This document shows positions 11,701-24,500 of a stretch of 64,000 nt of DNA, one piece after another (position 1 is the stretch's first letter; each line of letters starts with the position of its first letter). Position numbers and translations under genes: made by a program. The stretch is from Anaeramoeba flamelloides. Lineage: Eukaryota > Metamonada > Anaeramoebidae. The notes under the pieces were generated by a model, which saw only the letters and a list, made by a program, of their open reading frames with translations, was not told the origin of the DNA and ran no database searches. The stretch is taken from contig JANTQA010000033.1 of assembly GCA_027625915.1 (NCBI GenBank), forward strand, positions 7,626,001 to 7,690,000, read 5' to 3'.

Positions 11701-12722
11701 ATAAAAAATAACTCTTTTTTTAATTCACAATTTTTATGTTTATATGTACCTGTTCTCTTATAGTAGTAGTTCGTTTATCTTCCAAATATTGTTTCTAAAT
11801 ATTGTACTAAAAAAATTTTCAAATATCAATAATATTATATAAATGGCTCATAAAGAAAGTATCAGAAATAAGCTGAATAATACACTTTAAAGAACATATG
11901 ATATCCATACCAAGTAAATCGAATAGATCCAATATATTTTCGTAAAAATTCCAAAAAAAAATATTCTTGTGGACTTATTGAGAAAAATAACAAAGTTCAT
12001 TTTGATCTTCAATCAAAAACCAAAGAAAATTCCAATAGAAATCGATATTATTTCTCTATAATCTTTTTAACTGTTTCAATAACACTAGAAAAACACCTTT
12101 TTACTTTAGTGACTATCAATCTTGCAATAAAAAAAAATATTTTAATAAATTACTTTGTAAAAAAAAAATTAAAAAAAAAAACTGGGAAAACAATTGATTA
12201 TTAAAAAAAAATGAAAAAAAGAAAAAAGTTATAAGTAAATATTTGATTCAAATTTTGAAATTTCTAAAATAAATTTTTTCTTTTAATATCTATACAAACC
12301 CTTTAAACACATGTAATCTGCCCATTACAAGTGATACCCATTAACTGGAAAATGGTTCATTATATTTGTTCTTAAAATAGCAAATTATATAATATTTTTT
12401 AATGAATTAAAAATTATAACCCAATTTGAAACATAACTGAATTTATCTTTTATAATGTTTAATAAAATGCAAGGTGATTTTAAAAAAGTATATATATATA
12501 TATATATATATAACGAGGTGTTTTTATTTACGAATAAGTCATTTCAACAAATGTAATTTAAATTTCCAAAAGAGAAATTCTATACGCGTGTTAAAATAGA
12601 ATCTTAATAATTTAAATATTAAGAAGGATAAAAAAAAAACTTTGAGAATTTCACTTATTTCTAATTTTTTTCGGCACATTATTTTTTTAAAAAAAAATAA
12701 AAGAATATGATTATAGTTTTAT

Positions 12723-14252
12723 TTAATGATTCTTATGTCTTTTTTTTTTCTTTCTTCGATGGCTTTGAAATCTTGAATTATGATTTGATTTATTAAATTT
12801 TTTTTTCTTTTTTCTTAATTTTTTTTTCGATTTCGGAGACAAGGATTTCAAATAATGGTTTTTATTTCTTCTGAAATGTTTTCTTTCACTTGTAACGTTA
12901 ATTGATTTGCCCTTTGAACTTTTTTTATAAAAATATTTATTATTTGTTGAATTTTTTTCATTCATTTGGTTAAAATACTTTTTCGGGTTTTCTCTATCGC
13001 TTCCGCTGCCGCTGCCACTTCCGCTTCCGCTTCCACTGCCACTGCCGCTGCCACTATAATATTCCTTTTCTGTTTCTGTTTCTGTATCAAGATCTGTATG
13101 ATTTCCCGAGTCTAATTCTGAATCGGAATTTGTGTCAAGCTCTGAATCTAGATCGCTTTCAGAATTAAAGTCTGTGTCTGTAAATGTTTCCGAGTCAATT
13201 TTCCTCTCTTTATATTTTCTATTTTTGCCATTTTTACTCTCTTTTTTAGAGGGCTTTTTACTCTTTTTTGAAGACAAATTCTTTCTTCGGCTTTTGTTTG
13301 TCGATTTTTGAAAAGTGTCATTGGACGATTGTTGGTTTCTTTTCCTTCCAACCAAGATTCGATAATTTTTGGATTCTCTTTTTTGCTCCTTATTTGATAA
13401 ATTTGAATTGCTATTATTCGAGGAATGCTCAAAATGTTTTGTATGATCGTTTGGGCTTATTTTTTGAATTATAACACCTTTCACTTTCAGAACCTTGATG
13501 GTTTTTTTTTTTGGTTTTTTGTTGGACTTAGTTTGGGTTGTTGAGAATGTGGGTTGTTTGGCCTTTGTGTGCCCTGACCTTTTTTGGTGGTTGTCGTGGT
13601 TAGATGCTTTTTTTTTGAGATAGCGCGAGATCTTTTGAGGTTCAGTATTTTCGTATTTAATCTGCCGATCATTACCATTTCTTGGCTTGCTCTTTGAAAT
13701 ACTGCTTTGCTGTTGGCGCACATTTGAAGTGTCATGCTTTCTTGGGATTGTTTTTATTTTTGTTGTCTCTTGGAAAGGCAAATTATTTGTTTTGTTTTTG
13801 TGGTAATTGAAATTTGAGATTTGCTTTGCTTGTAACCCTAGGTCTCTTTTCTTCAGAGTGCTATGGTGGCTACGATTGATTTGCTTGCTTTTAAGTCCCT
13901 TATTTGGGTTGTTGCCCTTATTACTTTCAAATGTTGTTTGTGGTTTCTTTTGCCAAGGGTGTTTTTCGAGAGAAAACCCAAGGTTGCTATTTGTTTGAGA
14001 ATTTGGAAAATGTCTCACGTTTCTTGGGTGGCTATCAATTAGTTTTGGCAAGAATGGGTTCATTCCTCGGGAAAACGTAACTCTGTTATTTTGGTTGAAG
14101 GACGTGTAAATGTTGTCTGTTTCATCAGATTCGTTTTCATCTCTTAAATAAGTCGAATCAAAAAAAAGATCAGAAAAATTTAATTCAGAGAGTTGCGAAG
14201 ACTCATAAACTTCAGGTGCAAACAAACTTAATTCCGTTGTAGTAAACACCAT
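12723..14252 (-). CDS. Disordered Ser-Gly/Lys-rich protein of unknown function
   Basis: A 509-residue intronless frame. I do not recognise a domain. The N-terminal 50 residues are acidic and mixed (MVFTTTELSLFAPEVY...). Residues about 75-340 are rich in Asn, Gln, Lys and Ser with no hydrophobic core. Residues about 340-395 alternate Lys-rich and acidic Ser/Asp/Glu/Thr blocks, then come about ten Ser-Gly dipeptides (about 398-418; 12999-13055), then a strongly basic tail ending in RRKKKKRHKNH. There is no signal peptide or membrane span. Composition suggests a nuclear, nucleic-acid-associated or scaffold-like disordered protein, but that is inference. It is probably real: an ATG start, a long frame, and base composition well above the flanks. 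Its first residues (MVFTT) resemble the MVFST at an internal Met of the VWA/alpha-kinase-like protein, which may be coincidence. Confidence 0.7.
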   Translation of the reverse strand: MVFTTTELSLFAPEVYESSQLSELNFSDLFFDSTYLRDENESDETDNIYTSFNQNNRVTFSRGMNPFLPKLIDSHPRNVRHFPNSQTNSNLGFSLEKHPWQKKPQTTFESNKGNNPNKGLKSKQINRSHHSTLKKRDLGLQAKQISNFNYHKNKTNNLPFQETTKIKTIPRKHDTSNVRQQQSSISKSKPRNGNDRQIKYENTEPQKISRYLKKKASNHDNHQKRSGHTKAKQPTFSTTQTKSNKKPKKKTIKVLKVKGVIIQKISPNDHTKHFEHSSNNSNSNLSNKEQKRESKNYRILVGRKRNQQSSNDTFQKSTNKSRRKNLSSKKSKKPSKKESKNGKNRKYKERKIDSETFTDTDFNSESDLDSELDTNSDSELDSGNHTDLDTETETEKEYYSGSGSGSGSGSGSGSGSGSDRENPKKYFNQMNEKNSTNNKYFYKKSSKGKSINVTSERKHFRRNKNHYLKSLSPKSKKKLRKKKKKFNKSNHNSRFQSHRRKKKKRHKNH

Positions 14253-15679
14253 GTATTTTTAATAAAATGAATTAATTTTGTTCTGTTGATATCTAAAAGG
14301 ATTAAAAATTCAAGAAAAGTTTGTTTTTGGAATAAAGAATAATAAGAATGACAAAAATGAAATAAAATGATGTGTGATTCTGAAATGTAAATTTTGACTC
14401 TTGAATTTCAGTTTTTATGAGAATTCAATAACCTCAAACACTTTGATTAGAAAGAGTTGTTTTACTTTTTTTTAGATTTTTGTTGTATTGGATTTTCCAA
14501 AAACAATTATTCAGTAGATTACTTGTGGTTTTTTTTTTTTTGGTTTTGTTTGATAGTTTTTCACTCCAAAAAATCTCATTACTTTTACAAATCTATTTAG
14601 ATTTTCAAAGCTCAGTAAATTCTTGAAGTCAATTTCCAAACCTTTTCTAAACTTTTCTGACCTCCAAAAGGTGCTAAGATTTGTAAAATAAATGAGATTT
14701 TTTTTTTGCGCTCAATTAGAATAAAACTTCTTTTGGGTGAGCCAAAAAGGAATCTCTGGATTATTTTTGAAAAAATTATAACGTTCAATGAATTATTTTC
14801 TTTAGTTTCACACAAATTCTTTATTTTGTTTCCATAAACCTGAAAAATTGTATGAATTTTACAAATATTTTTTCACAAGAAAATGGGGTTTAAGACAAAA
14901 CAAGAAATTATTCCATTACATACAAATCTCTACACCACTTGATTTGCATGTACTTTATATTATTATTGAATGTAAGAATTGACAATGATCTCTTCAAGAG
15001 TTATTTGGATCTAAAAACAAAGGTTATAAAAGAACATAAGGATTCTTTAGTTGACTGGAAGTTAATTTGATTACCTTTTTTTTCCGATGAATATCACTTT
15101 TTTGATATAAAATAAGTGAAAAATATTACTAAAATAAATATAAGGACGATGTTTTAAATCAAAAAAAGAGAAACTGTTTATAAAAACCCCTTTGAAAGAG
15201 TTTTATAATCTTAGTTAAATTTGACACCTAAGAATTTCTTTTATCAAAAAAAGGAGAAATTATCTCAAAATTCCAATAATTTTCATAATTTTACCTTTCC
15301 AAGATTCTACCAATATCAATATCAATTTTATAATTTCTATTTCATTTTTATAAACACCTAAAATTCATCAAGCTATTCTAAATATTGTAAACAGTGCTTT
15401 TTACAAGTTTAAAATGTTTTCAAATTAGAACTTAATTTTGAAAATCCCTAAAAGTCATTTTTTTTAAAAAATTTGATTTAGAAATCTATTTGTCTTTTTT
15501 ATAAAATTGGAATTTTTTGACCCTTTTCAATTTTTTTTTGTTATTTTTCAAATTTTTCAAATTAAAATGGTAAAGATTTTGAATTAAGGTTTATTTTTGA
15601 AAAAAAAAAATAGGAAATCATGTTGAGATCTAGAAACTTTTTTTTTTTTTTGACAGTTCAAGATGATTTTCAAAATTAA

Positions 15680-15790
15680 AAATCTTTAAATCTATGATTT
15701 TACGCTTAAATTTCTAAAATGGGGATTTAATTATAAGACCATTTAGAGTGTAAATTACACTTCTTTCTCAATAATAAAAAAAAAAATAAC
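15680..15790 (+). repeat. Short conserved tail shared with 49190-49280 and 54480-54580
   Basis: The blocks ATGATTTTACGCTTAAATTT and TAGAGTGTAAATTACACTTC recur, with changes, at 49190-49262 and 54485-54568. In the other two copies the tail follows a coding-like stretch; here the preceding sequence is too degraded to read. It is probably the 3' part of an old dispersed gene fragment or element. Confidence 0.5.
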
Positions 15791-17149
15791 CATTTTTTTT
15801 TTTTTTTTGAAATGTATTGTGTATTATGAAATGGATGAGCCAGCCTCATCTCAGCAATTTATTAATTGGAGTCTATTTTTTGAAATCCAAAATACATATG
15901 TTTCCGATTTTAAATTCAAAAAATGTAACTTATTATTTTTATTAACAATTAAGTTAATTTTTGAAAATGTGAAAAAATATTATTTGTTCTCATATGTTGT
16001 TAAAAATTGATTTTGAAAGAAAATTTTTTATTTTGTTTTGTTGATTGTAACTTTTTAATTAGTATTTTTTGTTGAATTTCTTCCAAATAAAAAATTATTT
16101 TTTTGAGGAGAGAATGATATAGAAAACAATTAATAAAAATCCTCCAATGTGGAAAATAACCCTCTATGTTTACAATCACTTAAATATGAAAAAAAAAAAA
16201 TATTATCTTATTTCAGGTGTCATGTCATGATATTTTGGTTCTTAACTTTTGTGTACTTAACTTAGTAGGACTTTGAATAATGGTTATAATTGTTTTTCAA
16301 TTTATTATTATTATTTTCAGAAATTTGAATCGAAAAATGTAAGGTAAATATATTAGAAGAAAGGTTAATAAAATAAAAATGTGAATTGTAGTTTGTAAAT
16401 TGAAAATTTTACTTGAGTTTTGTTTGATTTGGAGCTTGTTAAAAAAAATTTCATTTTTAGGTTTTTTTTTTTAATTGGACAAAAATGAAATAAATATCTT
16501 AATTGACAACCCAAAAATCATAATTTATAATTTAATTTACCTACTAATCTATTAGTCTTTGATTTTTCAATTCAAGTTTCTGAAAAAAATAAATTAATAA
16601 AATTACTTTTTTGAACAAACTATATAAAAATAATAATAAGGTGATGACCGATAAACGTTGTAATCAAAATAGCATATTTCTACACCTGATACTAGATAAT
16701 TTTTTTTTTTCAAATTCCAGTGATTGTTAACCTTAACAGATTTGTCGGTTATATTTTGAATAAAAGTAATAGGTACAATTTTTGTTGGAATTTGTATAAA
16801 TTTTTTCCATGTCCAATTTTGGATATAAAATGAATTTCATTTTTCTATTTAATGTTTTTTTGTGTGTACTATTTCTAAATATAATTCTTTCTTCTCAAAT
16901 AAACAGTAAAAAAAGATTTTTTTGAATTGAAATAAATTTTTTGCCAAACTTTTTATCATAAAATTTCAAATCAATGTTAACTTCATTTTTTGATTTTTCA
17001 TAAAAGAAAGTTGAATTTCATTTAAGAAATAGTAAACCCCAATTAAAAATTTTTAACCCACCAAAATTTGATTTGATGGAAAAAAAAATCTTATTTAATC
17101 AATTCAAGAAGAAATACCAAATTAGAACCATTCGCTAAATGGAATGTTA

Positions 17150-17430
17150 ACACTTAAGCTATTTCCAAGAATGTGAGGCAAATTTATTTTAAAATATATT
17201 TTATAACACATTCTTCAAAAAAGGATTTAAATATATAAAATCATTAACCACCATTTATAGATTCTTGATAATAATTCAATTTGTTTCTTAGTATTGTATT
17301 GCAGAAATAAAATATATTAAAATTTACGATCTCGATTTTATCGGATATTTTTTTATGTGTGAAAATTGGTGTTTATTATTTTCTTTTTGATCAAAAAAAA
17401 TTTTCATAACTTGTATAATCTCAACAAAAT
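17150..17430 (+). repeat. Partial copy of repeat R2
   Basis: Same orientation as the copy at 1-400 and inverted relative to 55690-55930. Shared blocks are the AGCTATTTCC start (17158), ATTCTTGATAATAATTCAAT (17261-17280) and GTGTTTATTATTTTCTTTTT (17370-17389). Similarity stops near 17430, so only one half of the element is present. Confidence 0.6.
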
Positions 17431-18832
17431 TTACAATATAATTAATAATGTATTACTGTATTTTATTGTTATCAAAAATCATTTGTGACCTTGTCATATT
17501 TTCAGTTTTGTATTGGAATTATTTGTAATTTATTTTCACCAAAAAAAGTGTTAGTTTTTTTTTTTCTAATTATTTGAAAATATTTAAACATACATAATTT
17601 GAAATAAATATATTAGTAATTGATTCAATCTGTATTAATATTTAACTGAATTTGATATTGTAAATTAATGAATAACTTCACTAACAAAGATTATTTTTTA
17701 TGAAATGTAAAAAAAATGCCCCACTTTTTTGGAAATACCTTATATATAAATTACAATACCCACAAAACAAAAAATAAATAATTATCAATATAAATAAATC
17801 ATGGGTGTGTTAAAATTTTTGGAGAGAGCAAAACAAAAAAATTGATTTATGAAATTTGTTTAAATTCTATTAGGATTATTGATCGATCAAAAGGTTCGAT
17901 AATACCAACTAATTTTATTTGAGTTCTTCTATTTGGAACAAGTCGACTTTAACCTAATTTCAATTAAAGAAAATAAATTTTGATCGAACGAAACAAGTTA
18001 CGTAATTCAAAAAATGAAATTAAAACAATAACAAAAAGATGGAAAAATAATTTTCATATTTTACATACGTCAAAAATAATTTCCAATTTGAATGAAATTG
18101 TATTTTTGTGATTTTTTGGAATGTTTTAGCTGTGTGGAAAATTTTGAATTTTAGTTTAGATCATTAACAAAAGATCGCCTTCAATAAATTGTAAAATTAG
18201 ACAAGTTATGTATTTTTTTTTTTTTTTTTTTGACCAAAATCATTCGAATGAAGGTATATTGCTTTTAATTTTTGAGTCAAAATTCTGAATAAAACAAAAA
18301 ATAAAGTTTAAGGATAAAGTAACTAAGCTTAATTTCAAAAATGGGGGCAGATTTTTCATCCGAAAAAAATTAGTTTAATTGTGTTTTTAATTGAATTACA
18401 ATGTATTTTGCTACATTTTTTCGAGACAATAGTAAATATAGATTAATAAATAAAAATATTGTGTAATCATTATATTTTTTAAAAGAAAAATGAAAAAAGA
18501 AAAAAATAAGAAGAAAAAAGTTTGCCCCTAATTTTGAAATTTGGCTTATAGTGAAAAAATAATTTTTTGAAATTGAAAACAAGAATTTGATAATTTTTAT
18601 GATTACTTACATACCAATTATAAACAAATTAACATTAAAAATGGGATATATTTTGAAAAATCAAAAACCAAAAATCCAGATATTTTAAGAAAAAAGTGTC
18701 AAAGAGAGACACTGAATTTCCAATTATAATGGTTAGAATATATAATTTTGAAAACAACTGAGTAAGTTTTGAAGTATAGCTCTTATGTGCTTTTTGATAT
18801 CTCAAAGATTTTTTTTTCATTTTTTTTCATTA

Positions 18833-19028
18833 CAGTCAGTTTCACTTTTATGACACAAACTTTCAACGAATTTTAAGGCACAAAAAAATTTCAAATTAAG
18901 GCACAAAATTTGTAATTTTTTTTTTAACAATTTATTTTTACTAGACTTTGGATTTTGTGCTTTAATTTGAGATTTTTTTGTGCCTTAAATTTCGTTGAAA
19001 GTTTGTGCCTTAAAAGTGAAACTGATTG
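18833..19028. mobile_element. MITE, Tc1/mariner-like, 196 bp
   Basis: A near-complete palindrome. The left end CAGTCAGTTTCACTTTTATG is mirrored by the right end ending CTTAAAAGTGAAACTGATTG. The arms, about 80 bp each, both carry the phrases TTTCAACGAA and AAGGCACAAA; the spacer is A/T-rich. It is flanked by TA on both sides (18831-18832 and 19029-19030), the target-site duplication expected for Tc1/mariner transposition, and the CAGT start fits that superfamily. It has no coding capacity. Arms are well preserved, so it is among the youngest copies. A full source element is not in this window. Confidence 0.88.
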
Positions 19029-19953
19029 TACTCAAATGAGTTATTTTTATCTTAAGAATGTTTTAAAATCCTTACTTTGTCAACTTTAAACTGTTAAAAA
19101 ATAACCACAAATCGGAATAAATCGATTTAAATTGATTGTGTTCTTAAAGAAAGCAATTTGTTTTAAATCCAAGAAATTTAATCTTTTTATAAATTATATA
19201 ACAAGAAAAAAATAATATTATTATAAATTTTGGAAAAATTATCAGTAATATAGATTAACATTAATTAAACTGATTTTTAGATAAAGTAATATCGTATATT
19301 TCTGTTAACTTTGTATTTCAGAGAAAGTTCAAAAATGATTTCAAGGTTATTTTTTTACAAATTTTACATTTTTCATTTCGATTTTCCTTCTAATTTGTAT
19401 TTTTTAATTTTCGATTATTAAAGTATTTCCAAAAAAAGTGAAGCATCTTATTGATTTATTTTTTTTTTCACAGGTTTCAGAGATAATTCTCTGTTTAAAT
19501 TAATTTATTAGTAAATGGGTATAATAAAAAATAAAGAATTATTCATACTTGTTCAATAAAAATCTATTGGCATCTTTCAAAATATATTCATAAAAATATA
19601 TATGAATAGAAATAAAAAACAATTAATATTATATTGTACATAATATGTCCCTACAACCCAAAAAAACACTAAAAATGGAAAACTGATCAAATACTTTGCA
19701 TTAATACATTTAAAAAAACTAAATCAAAAAATAAAAATAAATAAAGTTTCATTTTAACTTTTTCTTGAAAACATTTTTTGCCAAAATCATTAAATTCACA
19801 CTTGAAATTCTGTATATTTTTAGATACAATATCTTGTTTTAACTCATTTACTAAAACAAATTCTAAATTATGGGAATTTTCTTTTCACAAAAGGGACTAA
19901 TTTGGTCTTCAAGTGTTTTTTTAGTTTTAAATGGTAAAATTAAAAAAAAATTA

Positions 19954-20150
19954 CAGTCAGTTTCACTTTTAAGGCACAAACTTTCAACGAAATTTAAGGC
20001 ACAAAAAAAATCTCAAATTAAAGCACAAAATTCAAATTCTAGTAAAAATAAATTGTAAAAAAAAATATTCCAAATTTTGTGCCTTAATTTGAGATTTTTT
20101 TGTGCCTTAAATTTCGTTGAAATTTTGTGCCTTAAAAGTGAAACTGACTG
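19954..20150. mobile_element. MITE, Tc1/mariner-like, 197 bp
   Basis: Second well-preserved copy, 0.9 kb from the previous one. The ends are CAGTCAGTTTCACTTTTAAG and its inverse ending GTGAAACTGACTG, flanked by TA at 19952-19953 and 20151-20152. It differs from the copy at 18.8 kb by scattered substitutions and small indels in the central spacer, so the pair are separate insertions rather than a recent tandem duplication. Confidence 0.9.
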
Positions 20151-21536
20151 TAAACTAAAAGGATAAACTCTCTGGAAAAGCATTCTAATTTAATATATCA
20201 ACTAATTCTTTGCTTTCAAACTTTTCTCAACCCCAATTTTTCAAAAAAAAATAAAAAAGTGTACACGTAATTTCAAAAAATATTTTCGATATTCAAAAGT
20301 TGAGAGTGTTTTTATTCTAAAAAATATATATCCCAGTGGTTAATTGAATTAAGTTATAAACTTAGATTTCAAAAATATTAATCATAAAAAAAATAGTGCT
20401 TAATTGTATTAAGGACATATGCTTTGGTAATATTCACAATAAAACCTCTTAATATGGTAAAGATAAACACCATTTTATTTTAAATTATATAATATATTCT
20501 AAAGTTTTCCATTCTCTTTAAAAAATTTTCAAGATTAAATCCCTTCAGAAAAAAATTTTTTATGAACTAATAGAAAATATGAATAAATATTATCCATACC
20601 TAAAAAATATCATTTTACATTTTATGATCAGAAACTTTCTTATCAAACTATTTTTTAAAAAACATGACCATACCAGTTACAACAAATAACTTGGATTAAC
20701 CTTAATTCTCAATAACTGATGCTTAGTAACCATTTTGGATATTTAAATAGTTATATGATGGAATTGAGCTTAAGAAAGAATTTTTTCAAATAAATTGACC
20801 AGGATTTTGAACAAAAAACTTTATATCTCAGGGTAATTTCTGTATTTCTTATGTGTTTACTTGTAAAAACAATAACCCAATATCACAAACTCATTTATTT
20901 GATTTTCAATAAACTTTTCTGAGTTGGTTATTATTTATTTAATTTAAAAATCGGTTTGTGATTTTAGTATAGCCAAAAAATAAATACAAATATAAAAAGA
21001 AAAACACTACTTTAAAATAAAAAAAAAATAGTTTTTTCTTCTTGTAGAACTTTTTTTCAATTATCATGTTTTTATGGAATTACCACGATAAAGTTGGATT
21101 ATACATCATTGTATATTATCCACCTTGTTTTATTGAGAATATTGTATTAATATGTGTGATCATCAAATACTCTTATAAATTTTTATTCAAAAAAAAAAAT
21201 CAAATTGTAAAATAAAAAATAGATTACAAAACAAATTCATTAATATTAAATAAGGAGGAAATATAAACATTTCAATTATACAAAAAAATACAAATAATAA
21301 TAATAATTTTATATTTTTGCAAATAAATAAAATTAAAAATAAATAATAAAAAAAGATATTATTTTAAAAAACAAAAAAAGTATTAATCTTATCTTTTTTG
21401 TGTCGTTTTGGTGAAACGTTTCAATTTGTATTTTCAAAATTTTGAAAAACTTGTATCTAAATCTTATTAATAATGTTGACCATTTCATTTTTGTTGCCAA
21501 GATTACTATTGATTAATATTTGTTTTGTTTTTTTTT

Positions 21537-24500
21537 TTATTTTCTTTGTATTTGTTTTGAAGATAAAGATCTTCTCTTCTTCCTGTTAACTTTGGGTGAT
21601 TGGCTTTTTTTCTTTATAAGAACCTTTTTTTTAACTGATCTTAATGGGCTGTTTTTGTTTAAATTCTTTGCAAACTTTGGAGTATTTGTTCCATTTTTAT
21701 CCTGTGTCGTTTTTGTGTTTTTCAGCAATTTATCCAAATTCTTCTCATTTAAATCAAATTCATTACTTTTGAAAAGGTCAATATTGCTGATACTTTTATT
21801 GGAATGTCTGCTAAGTCGTTTATTGGTGGAATTTATCCTTTTTTTATAAAGTTTTTTTTTGGTATGTAAAGAATTGCTCCTAGGGGGCGTTAGACGCGAA
21901 TCATAATGGGATAGGCTCAATGATCTTTTTTGCAAATTATTATTGGATTTGGTATTAAAAAGCTTGGGCGATTTCTCAAAGGAATTGGAACTGTGGTATA
22001 TTAAGGAGCTTTTTTCCTTTTTCATGATTCGGGTTTGTGATGTCACATTTTTCTCTACAAATTCCCGAAATGGCGTCCACCCTCCACCAGTTCTAACAAC
22101 GGCTATTGTATTTAGAATTTTCATTTTGATTCTCTTATTACCAAATTGGTATAGCAAATCTCGGCTTATTGGGTTGTATTCAATTTCGCGAACTAAAAAC
22201 TGCAAGTTGAAACTATTTATAACTTCCTGTACTTGCTTACCCAACAATCTGGAAATGGACCCTTCATTTGATTCCGAGAGATCGACAAAAAAAAAGGCAA
22301 TTGGGTACGAGGATTTCCCCTCTCCAATTTTATTTATGGCACAAACGCTTACAAAATAGGTACACTGGGGGGCAAAATTTTCTGCAAAGCAAAAATTAGT
22401 GTTATCGTCGGTTGCTATTTTCCGTTCTCTAATTGTGTCGTTTATGGAAATTACATAATTGAGTATGGGGCTGCCGTTATCTAAAGGAATGTTCCATGTT
22501 ATTTTAAATCCAAATTGGATTTCTTTAGCGTCTTCGCATTTAACCTCGGTGATTTGGTCTGGCACATCGGTTTTGGTTTCAATGATATCAGTATAACATT
22601 TCCCAAAGCCTGCTGCGTTATGAGCCCTAATGTTCAACGAATATTGGCAGCCTGATATTAAATTGGTAAATTGGTAAGAGCGCTTTTTTGTATTAATTCC
22701 CTGTCTCTGTGATTCTTCTTGTGTTTGTGAAAAAATAATTGCATAGTAATCAATTTCAGAGCCATTGCTATTTGGGACATTCCATTTGATATTTAATGAA
22801 TTTGAAGTTAATTTCACAATTTTCAAATTATTTATTTTGCCGGGTTTACCGAAGGTTGTCGAAAATAGAAAATTTTTTGAATCTCTTGAAAGCCCCTTAC
22901 AATTTTCACAGCACGCAATAATTCTATATTCTGTATTTGGCGTCAATTTTGTGAGATTAACATCCGGTGTATTCAGTGTTCTTGTCAATTCTTTCCTTTC
23001 ATATTTTTTACAATATTTGATTAAATAATTGAGTATACTCGAGCCGTTGTCTTCAGGTGGTTGGATTTTTAATGCCAATCTTTTTGGAAATGCCTGGATT
23101 AAAGATACCTTTTCAATGGGGTCAGGCACGCCTGCTAAGGTTTCAAAATAATCTTCAAAATGTTGCCTCGAACTACCAATCTTATTATGGCTCCAAATTT
23201 TTAATAAATATTGTTGGTTGGGCTCCAAATTTGTTAGCATCAATTTTTCATGATCAATTTGCGATTTAATTAATAATTTCAGCGATATGTCTACAGAATA
23301 TAATTGGTATGGATAATAATCAATTTGCATGCCATTATCTTTGGGGCTTTTCCATTGCAAAATTAGCTTTTTGGATCGCTGATCAATACATTCTATATGA
23401 TCAATTACATCTGGTACGTCTGAGCTAGTTATAAACTTATACTTTCGAGAACTGTTGCCTTTCCCCTTTTCGTTGATAGCCAATATTGTGATATAATATG
23501 CTGTTCCTGCGTCCAATCCATTTATTTTATAAACATTGTGTTTGCATTCCAAGATTTGACTGGAAGACAAATCTTTGGTTTGAATTGAAATCTCATAATG
23601 AATAATATTGCATCCATAACTTAATGGCTTGAGCCATTTTATTTTCAGGCTTGTAGTTGTTGCTTCCATTAAATGGATTTTTTTTATTTGCCCGGGTTTT
23701 GCCTTTGTATTTAAATATTCAAATTGTGTAATTTCTTTGGATTTTCCCAATTGGTTAAATGATTGTATTTCTATTACATATTTGGCGTTTCGAATTAATG
23801 GCTGTAGTGTAATCTGTGGCTCTTTTAATTTTTGATTAATTACGGTCCTTTTTTCTTTGTTTTTAAACATTTTTAAGCGATAATATTTAATTGGATACCC
23901 ATTATCCTCTGGCGGTTCCCATTCAATTTGCAAAAGGTTAATAGTGGACCGGATACATGATATTTCTTCAATTTTTTCAGGTCGGTCTTTTAACGTTTCA
24001 AAAAGTTGCTCTTGGCTATACAGACTATTTCCTTTTTCATTGTTAGATCTCATTTTTATTAAATATTTTGTGTTTGGTTTTAATTCTTCAATTAAAAAGG
24101 TTTTTTTAACTTTTTTCTCTTTTGTTTCGTTTTGATCTTTTGTTTCTTTGAAAGAATGTCTTTGCGGATCACTGTTGATCTTTGGGGTTTTGTTTTTATC
24201 GATCTCTTCTTTATTTTTATAATCCGTTTCATTTATAATTTTTATATTTTTTTCTATATTGTTTTTTAAATTCTTTAAAAAGATTTCATAATAATTAATT
24301 TCCAATCCATTATTCTTGGGCTTTATCCATTGTATTAACGCTGTTGTATTTGTTGTTTTCAAAAAAATTATATCTTTGATAATATTTGGTATATCTTCCA
24401 ATGTAATAAATTTTAATTTAGCCGCCTTTTTACTATAGTCAATTAAATTAAATGCTTTGATTCGCATTAAATATTTAGAATAGGGCTCCAAGGAGTCAAT

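Larger units (their letters stand above)
14253..21536. other. Largest gene-free interval (7.3 kb)
   Basis: No gene is supported. Landmarks are a short conserved repeat tail (15680-15790), a partial R2 copy (17150-17430) and two well-preserved MITEs (18833-19028 and 19954-20150). Sequence just upstream of 14252 should contain the promoter of the Ser-Gly protein, and sequence just below 21537 the 3' end of the FN3-GAR gene. The remainder is A/T runs; the longest open frames are low-complexity and lack ATG-initiated coding character. Confidence 0.6.

Noticed and set aside
15807-16010. Open frame containing EMDEPASSQQFINW
   Set aside because: No ATG at its start, and only about 50 bases have non-A/T-run composition. 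It could be a scrap of an old gene but cannot be supported.
17880-18010. GGTTCGATAAT with an inverted GATCGAACG downstream, considered as a tRNA T-arm or hairpin
   Set aside because: No acceptor stem, anticodon arm or matching spacing. No convincing tRNA was found anywhere in the window.
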